Source: Orobanche coerulescens (taxonomy: Eukaryota > Streptophyta > Magnoliopsida > Lamiales > Orobanchaceae). Taken from it: a stretch of DNA of 64,000 nt. Under the pieces are notes generated by a model. The model had not been told where the DNA came from, made no database searches, and saw only the letters and a program-made list of their open reading frames with translations. Numbering within the stretch: position 1 is the stretch's first letter; each line of letters starts with the position of its first letter. Position numbers and translations under genes: made by a program. The stretch is taken from positions 97,368,501 through 97,432,500 of the forward strand of contig CM065815.1 in assembly GCA_033398695.1 (NCBI GenBank). The letters are read 5' to 3'. Shown here piece by piece: positions 58,229-64,000 of this stretch.

Positions 58229-60454
58229 TGTAACACCCCAATACACAAATGGGACATTACACGCCGTAGAACCCTCATGAGGTCTACCAGGCTGACACTT
58301 GACACATAAACCACAATATAATCCCAAATGATGCATTCAAAAAGTAAGTAAGGCCATGGCCTCGGCCAAAACATTTTAACGGAGTACATGAATATAAGAT
58401 AAATACCAATTCATTGCCCACGCAGGGGACTTAAACCAAGTTTCAAAGTAAACAGTCTAACTCCGGTACTCGACAAATGCAATGACACAACATAAAAATA
58501 CTGACTCGAGCCACATCATCAAGCCATCCCATCCTTTACGTGCGTGCCCCGTGCCAGCTCCTCAGCTCTCCCGGTACCTGAAATGCATAAGACACATTTC
58601 CCCCATTTAAGGGGTTAGCATTCGAATAGTTAGTGCAAGTACACAATTACACAACATTATATACAAAACGGTTTTAAACAATCATCTCAACCATAAGTAA
58701 TTTGCCACATATATTCCGGAATACTACATTGGCAATCAAAAACAGTTTCCAAACATCACGATGTCACAAAATCACAACTGGTATCCCGTGGCCGTACCCC
58801 TTAGTATCGACCCCCAAACATCCCGTCGAACGCTCCGGGTGGGATACCACTTCCACGGCCGTACCCCTTAGTATCGACCCCCAGACATCCCGTCGGACAC
58901 TCCGGGTGGAAGTTCAATCACACACGCACCCCAGTCCACTTCCACGGCCGTACCCCTTAGTATCGACCCCCAGACATCCCGTCGGACACTCCGGGTGGAA
59001 GGAACACAACTCACGCACCCAAAAATCACCATTTATCATTCATTTCGAAAATCACAACATACATAACGAAATGTAATACATGTACTTGCCTTGAACACGA
59101 TGAAACAAGGGAAACAACGAAGGAATAGGTTTTGGTCCGAACAATCCTCCCAAATCCGCTCCTAGCACAACAACGGTATACAACAAGTCTCAATAATGCG
59201 GAAAGGTAAGAATTAATCCTAATTCTACCCGTTGGGACAATTCATCGGACACTACGCGTGCGTAAGGAAATGAAATTGGTCAATGGTGCAATAACGGGAT
59301 TTCATCCCAACCAATAACAAGAAAACCAAGGGTCACGAGTATACTATCAAAATCTAACAACAACATCGGTTAATTCGGATTAAAACACAAGATCACCACC
59401 AAACCCTCCCCAAAATCATACTAGGGTCAAAGGAGTTCTTACCTCTTGAAGATTCAAGCCCTATGATCCGAAGAACACGCGCTAGATCCACAATCCGAGC
59501 TACACGATCGAAGAAAGATGAAGAAAAACACACAATCAAATGGTAGATGGAGGAAAAACCCCCTCTCAACCCTCTCTCTCTCGCGTACGGTGGAAGGAAG
59601 GAAAAAATGAGTGAATTCGCTGAATAAAAACGCAGATATAGCGCCGCGTTGTGCAGCAGCCGCGGCTCACCAATCGTGCCGCGCACAGGCCAAAATCGCG
59701 CCTGATCGGCCGACCGCTCGTTGCCGCGGCTCATTCAAGTGTGCCGCGGCTCGACTGCATGTGCCGCAGATCGCCGATCAGGCCGCGGCACGCTGCTGAT
59801 CGGTTTTGGCCGCAAGTGCCACACGGTGTGCTGCGGCCTGCATAAGTGTGCCGCGGATCGACTGTGCCGCGGCGCACAATCCTTGTGCCGCGGCACACGG
59901 ATGCTTTTCTGACAACACTGGTGATGTGTGCTTGGCGCAGTCCCTGTGCCGCGGCCCACACCCCCCCTCGGGTCCCAAAATGACGAAAAATGATCCGGAA
60001 AGAGAATAAAAGCAATAGGGATCGATATTTGGGCAACGATAACACGAAATTGAAGTACGGAATCCAAAAACGATCTGAGGTACACAACCAGAGTCGAACA
60101 AGGCACAAATTCCCTAAACTTCTGGGAAATTACAAAAACGGCCCAAACATCCGAAAAATCACGACACAACGTCGGATTAACAATCCGAAACTCACAACAT
60201 GCTCTAATCAAACATACGAGCTCATGGAAGTAAGAAAATGATGAAATCGAACGAGTTTAACGAAAATCGAATACACAAGAGACAAAATATATCACAAGAT
60301 GAAATTACGTAAAAACATTATCGAGACCCGTCTAAACGGAAAAACTCCAAGCACAAAATAGGTTCGAAATTACAAAACAGTGCCAAGCGAGTTGTCCGAA
60401 ACGAATACGCACCAAAAATAGAAATTACTAAAAATAGAAAACGCGGATATTACA
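58229..60454 (-). repeat. Element C 5' LTR
   Basis: It is 2226 bp and pairs with 51085-53329. Three GGCCGTACCCCTTAGTATCG units lie near 58791, 58857 and 58945. The TATA-like box is altered here (CTATATCTGC, 59642-59633). Confidence 0.95.
59641..59960 (-). promoter_or_regulatory. Palindrome cluster GTGCCGCGGCAC, 5' LTR of C
   Basis: It is the same motif type as 52497-52835 but about 20 bp shorter, with many 1-8-bp differences confined to this block. Confidence 0.7.
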
Positions 60455-60459
60455 TGCCG

Positions 60460-60790
60460 GACACGGCCCGTGTCACCAGATACGGCCGAGTCACCCTGGC
60501 AGCTTCCTGCCCTTTGTCCGAAAAGTCATCCGACGACGATTCGGAGCTAGATTTTTGACCGGATATCCAATATATATATTTTTAGACTTTCATATCTTCA
60601 ATATAAATCATATTTCCCAGAAATTTAAGATTTATATTTAGACATAAACTTACGAAAAATACAATTATTACGAACGAAAAACATATACCACGATTATGAC
60701 TAAAATGATTCCAAATCATTCACCATCTAATCGAGCATTCCAAATGCCAATATGGTATATACGATCGCAAGACCTACGCTCCGATACCAC
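60460..60790 (-). other. Element B leader, part beyond C, with PBS
   Basis: GC-rich start (60460-60520) with GGCCGAGTCACC, then AT-rich DNA. The PBS on the minus strand reads TGGTATCGGAGCGTAGG (60789-60773), initiator tRNA-Met type, one base from the LTR. Confidence 0.8.
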
Positions 60791-62795
60791 TGTTGGGGTT
60801 CGGTGCCTAAAACGAAGGCCCAGCGGAAGCGGTAAAACAAAAATTAATTCGATCCGAATCCTTACGAGGATCTATCGAGCTACGTATATACGAATATATA
60901 AACGAAAAGCAAGAGTCGTAAGAAACTAACCCTCGAAGTCTGTTGATTAAATAGTAACCTTCTCTTGAGCTATTCCCCAAGCTTTAGTTTGATCTCTACG
61001 AGTCCAATCCGCTCCAAGCTCTTGAACGATCCAACGCCGAAAGCACCGCGTCTCTACTTGCCATGCACCGGAAAAACGACCGGAATGACTAAACCTCGTT
61101 ATCCTCCAAGGATACGGCTAGAACAAGGTTATAGAATCTATGCAACTCAAGATTACAACACTGTAAGTGTTTAATCTAGTATCTCTCTACCTCACAAATA
61201 TTTTTCTCCAAGAAAAACTTATGAATGTTGTGAAGATGATGATGAATAGTATGAAGCCTTGGAAAAAACTTTTCCTCTCTCCTTATACTTACAAAAAACG
61301 TGAGCACTTGTGGTAGGCAAGGAGATGTGGTCTTCTCTATATATTATCCATCAAATCCCCTCATATCAATCACCTTTTGACAAAATCACCTAAGGTGATA
61401 TTTTGTCCCCTTGACAAAACATAAGTCTTCCACCAACATGTGGAGACTATGACCAAGGAAAAAGGAAGGAAAGAGGGGCGGCCATCTAGAAGGAGCCGGG
61501 CGAGTTCGGTCCATTTCGGACTCCCGTGAGTCCAAACAGATAAACTCCGATTCCGTTCCGATGTATTTATATTGATTAATTAATCCAATTAATTAATCAT
61601 ATCAAATACATAATAACATAATTAATTTCTCCAAGAAATAATTATATTCATGAATTAAATTAATCACCGAGTAATATATTTAATTCATTTGGCCGTAAAT
61701 CAATTTATCCAATAAATCGATTTAAACATCCAATGTTCCAAAATTAGATATCCAATATCTAATATTCATAATGAGAGAATTAGCTTTATTCATTCCGTCG
61801 TCAATCCTATTGCGCGACTCGGTAGGTCCGTCTCAGTCAGCAATGGGAGGAACCAAAGAGTAGTAGCACCACCTAGCCAGCCTGGCGGCCTACACTGTAC
61901 TTAACCGAGAACGAATGATTGGGATCATTCAAGAACCATTCTTTCGTGAATACCAAGAACGTATAAAACCTTCTTTCAAATGTCCCGATCAAGTTATAGG
62001 GTCACTCTACCAAACCCCATCTGTACTTGACGCTATGCATGCGTTAATGCAAATCGAGATCATCGAGCTCTCGTGTATCTAATACAGCCAGCTCCAATGC
62101 TTTGGCCAAAGACTTATGATCTTATATGCCAATAACCGCATAGGACATATAACCCGCTCACTAACGGGAGAAAGAATTCTATCTTGGTATTCAGTAGGAC
62201 CTGCTACTTGCCCGTCAAGATGCACGTCGAGGTTGACCCCGGCCTTCTGGTTTATAGGGTCGAACTACTCTAATGAAAATCTTGACGTCATAAGCACATC
62301 CCTACTAAATCCTCAAGTCGAAGGTTCACGAATACCTATCACAACCTTTCGATTCCATCATTGACTGTCCCGGAGTGAAATCCGTGTGACGAATCGAGGG
62401 TGAGTCGGTTCGAGTATACTAATCCAACTAGCATACCTATAACGTGTGCTCCCACTAACCATTAGTGTTCGATAGGCACTCTCCTTGTCAAAGAACACGT
62501 CATACAAGTCTTCACATAAACTTAACGCCCAGTCAAGTTTCATCGACTTGCGAACGATTAAGTATTTGAGCTATAAACCTTTCCAGTGCCGACCCCCATA
62601 TCCAATAAGGAGTGGAACGTTTTGCTCTCAAATACACGGACTAGTTTCTACATGTATATTTACGAGTTAGGAATGCCAGTAACTACCAGTAAATAAAGAA
62701 ACATCCATTGCCTTATATTGATGATTTACATAATTACAAGTGCAATGCCCTCACTCAACATCCTCTGAGTGGCATTCGAGGGCATACTCCTAACA
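60791..62795 (-). repeat. Element B 5' LTR
   Basis: It is 2005 bp and pairs with 43998-46006. Differences are spread along the length, unlike in C and E. Confidence 0.95.
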
Positions 62796-63405
62796 AAATC
62801 GCCCATCACGGTCTGATACAATACTCTTGGGGGTACCATGTAATCTCACGATTTCCTTAATAAACAGCTAGGCCAATCTCTCGGGACCCCACACGTCCTT
62901 AATCTCCAAGAAGTGGGCTGATTTGGTCAGACGGTCCACAATCACCCAAATCGTATTCATTCCTCGACGACTCGTCGGCAAGCTAGTGATAAAATCCATA
63001 GATATGTCCTCCCATTTCCACTCGGGAATCGGGAGCGGTTTCAGCATTCCTGCGGGTCGCTGGTGCTCAATCTTAACCTGCTGACAGGTTAAACATCTCG
63101 AAACGAATTCGGCAACCTCACGTTTCATATTCCCCCACCAATAATTCTACTTCAAATCCTTATACATCTTGCTAGATCCCGGGTGAATAGAGTATGGGGT
63201 AGCATGGGCTTCTCTCATGATAGAGTTCCTCAACTCTTCGTCAGCGGGTACACAAACTCGATTTCTAAAGCGTATCAATCCATCCTCGTGGATCACGAAT
63301 CCAGGGGCTTTCCCTTGGGTTACCTCATCCCGAACTCGAGATAAGAATGGGTCCATAATTTGCTTCGATTTGATCATATCATCAAGAGATGAAGAAATCT
63401 CAAGG
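62796..63405 (-). pseudogene. Element A integrase, upstream part
   Basis: It reads [20 protein letters not shown], a TAG, then [40 protein letters not shown] and [20 protein letters not shown], another TAG, and SDRDGRF up to the B insertion. It joins 43132-43997 once B and one TSD copy are removed. At least two nonsense codons show it is dead. Confidence 0.9.
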
Positions 63406-64000
63406 GTGCAAAGTTGTCACTGAATATGCTGTAACCAAACTTCAATTTCTGGCCTCATAAGGTCCAACTGCAACTCTCTCTGTGCTGTCAAACGGCTCAG
63501 CATCTGCTCCTGCACTGTCTTACGGCTCAAAGCGTCAGCAACCACATTTGCTTTACCCGGATGATAAAGGATCTCGATATCATAGTCCTTGATTAATTCT
63601 AGCCACCTTCTCTGTCTCATGTTCAACTCCTTCTGAGTAAAAATGTACTTTAAGCTCTTGTGGTCTGTAAAGATCTGGCAGGTAACTCCATACAGATAGT
63701 GACGCCAGATTTTCAAAGAAAACACCACGGCTGCTAACTCCAAGTCATGGGTCGGATAGTTAACTTCATAGGGTCGTAATTGTCTCGATGCATAGGCAAT
63801 CACTTTCCCTTCCTGCATTAGTACACATCCCAGGCCCTATCTCGACGCGTCACTATACACCACAAATCCTTCCGTTCCTTTTGGTAAGACCAAAACAGGT
63901 GCCGAAATCAATCGACTCTTGAGCTCATCAAAACTTTGCTGACATGCTTCTGACCACAAATACTTCTTATCCTTCCGCAGTAAGTTAGTCATCGGTTGCG
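63406..64000 (-). pseudogene. Element A RNase H, running off the window
   Basis: It contains [40 protein letters not shown] and [20 protein letters not shown] lies near 63838 before the GLGCVLMQ motif, and a TGA near 63417. RT should follow to the right of the window. Confidence 0.9.

Larger units (their letters stand above)
51085..60454 (-). mobile_element. Element C: Ty3/gypsy retrotransposon with chromodomain
   Basis: It is 9370 bp, with LTRs 51085-53329 and 58229-60454, termini TGTAACACCCC and GCGGATATTACA, and a perfect TSD TGCCG (51080-51084 and 60455-60459). PBS and PPT are in place. It is the youngest insertion of the nest by position, since it lies inside B, which lies inside A. The overall plan matches element E (probable Tekay/Del-type chromovirus). 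Nonsense codons and frameshifts interrupt the polyprotein. Confidence 0.96.
43998..62795 (-). mobile_element. Element B: Ty1/copia retrotransposon, interrupted by element C
   Basis: LTRs lie at 43998-46006 and 60791-62795, with termini TGTTGGGGTTC and CTCCTAACA and a perfect TSD AAATC (43993-43997 and 62796-62800). Without element C it is about 9.4 kb. The PBS lies at 60789-60773 and the purine tract at 46016-46007. The order gag, protease, integrase, RT, RNase H on the minus strand proves Ty1/copia. It interrupts the integrase of element A. The clade is not assigned; 2-kb LTRs would fit the Tork/Angela group. Confidence 0.95.

Overview
This is plant nuclear DNA, most likely from a eudicot; I cannot name the species. 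The evidence is GT-AG introns, plant-type Ty3/gypsy and Ty1/copia retrotransposons primed by initiator tRNA-Met, an RTE-type LINE, hAT-like MITEs, and one plant-like RPAP3 gene. There is no bacterial-style coding, no CRISPR array, and no rRNA or tRNA gene that I can see.

Layout. (1) 1-5880: a decayed RTE LINE holds a solo gypsy LTR (787-2892) and a hAT-type MITE (3505-3971). It lies between two copies of a ~500-bp direct repeat. (2) 5948-18433, minus strand: a complete 12-exon gene for an RPAP3/TPR co-chaperone of 476 aa. Its introns carry three MITE-like elements, a 959-bp TIR element and three LINE pieces. (3) 18434-20397: AT-rich intergenic DNA. (4) 20398-64000: a nest of LTR retrotransposons. 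I name them G (copia LTR), F (gypsy), E (gypsy), D (Athila-like), A (gypsy), B (copia) and C (gypsy). F interrupts G. E (plus strand, TSD TTCAT) sits inside the 3' LTR of F. D follows the surviving F interior. A interrupts the integrase of D at 40222/40223. B interrupts the integrase of A (TSD AAATC). C interrupts the leader of B (TSD TGCCG). The insertion chain is G<F<D<A<B<C, six deep. The links B in A, C in B and E in F are proven by matching TSDs. The other links rest on junctions with only one side in the window.

How the parts work. The RPAP3 gene is the only host gene I can support. Retroelements C and E have gag, protease, RT, RNase H, integrase and a chromodomain-like tail, with PBS and PPT in place, but nonsense codons and frameshifts interrupt them. 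B has a damaged protease motif, two stops and an in-frame deletion. D keeps an open third ORF after integrase.

The most interesting signal is not a gene. In seven LTR families, both Ty3 and Ty1, a 130-340-bp cluster of short self-complementary GC/CG-rich motifs lies just upstream of a TATA-like box. The motif differs by family: TTACGTACGTAA or TTAGCGTACGCTAA, GTGCCGCGGCAC, or ACACGGCGC/GCGCCGTGT. Some motif types are shared between unrelated families. Within elements E and C the two LTRs differ mainly inside this cluster. Element D carries a second copy of its cluster inside the element, followed by a TATA-like box and an intron whose removal would create the start codon of the third ORF. This looks like an internal promoter.
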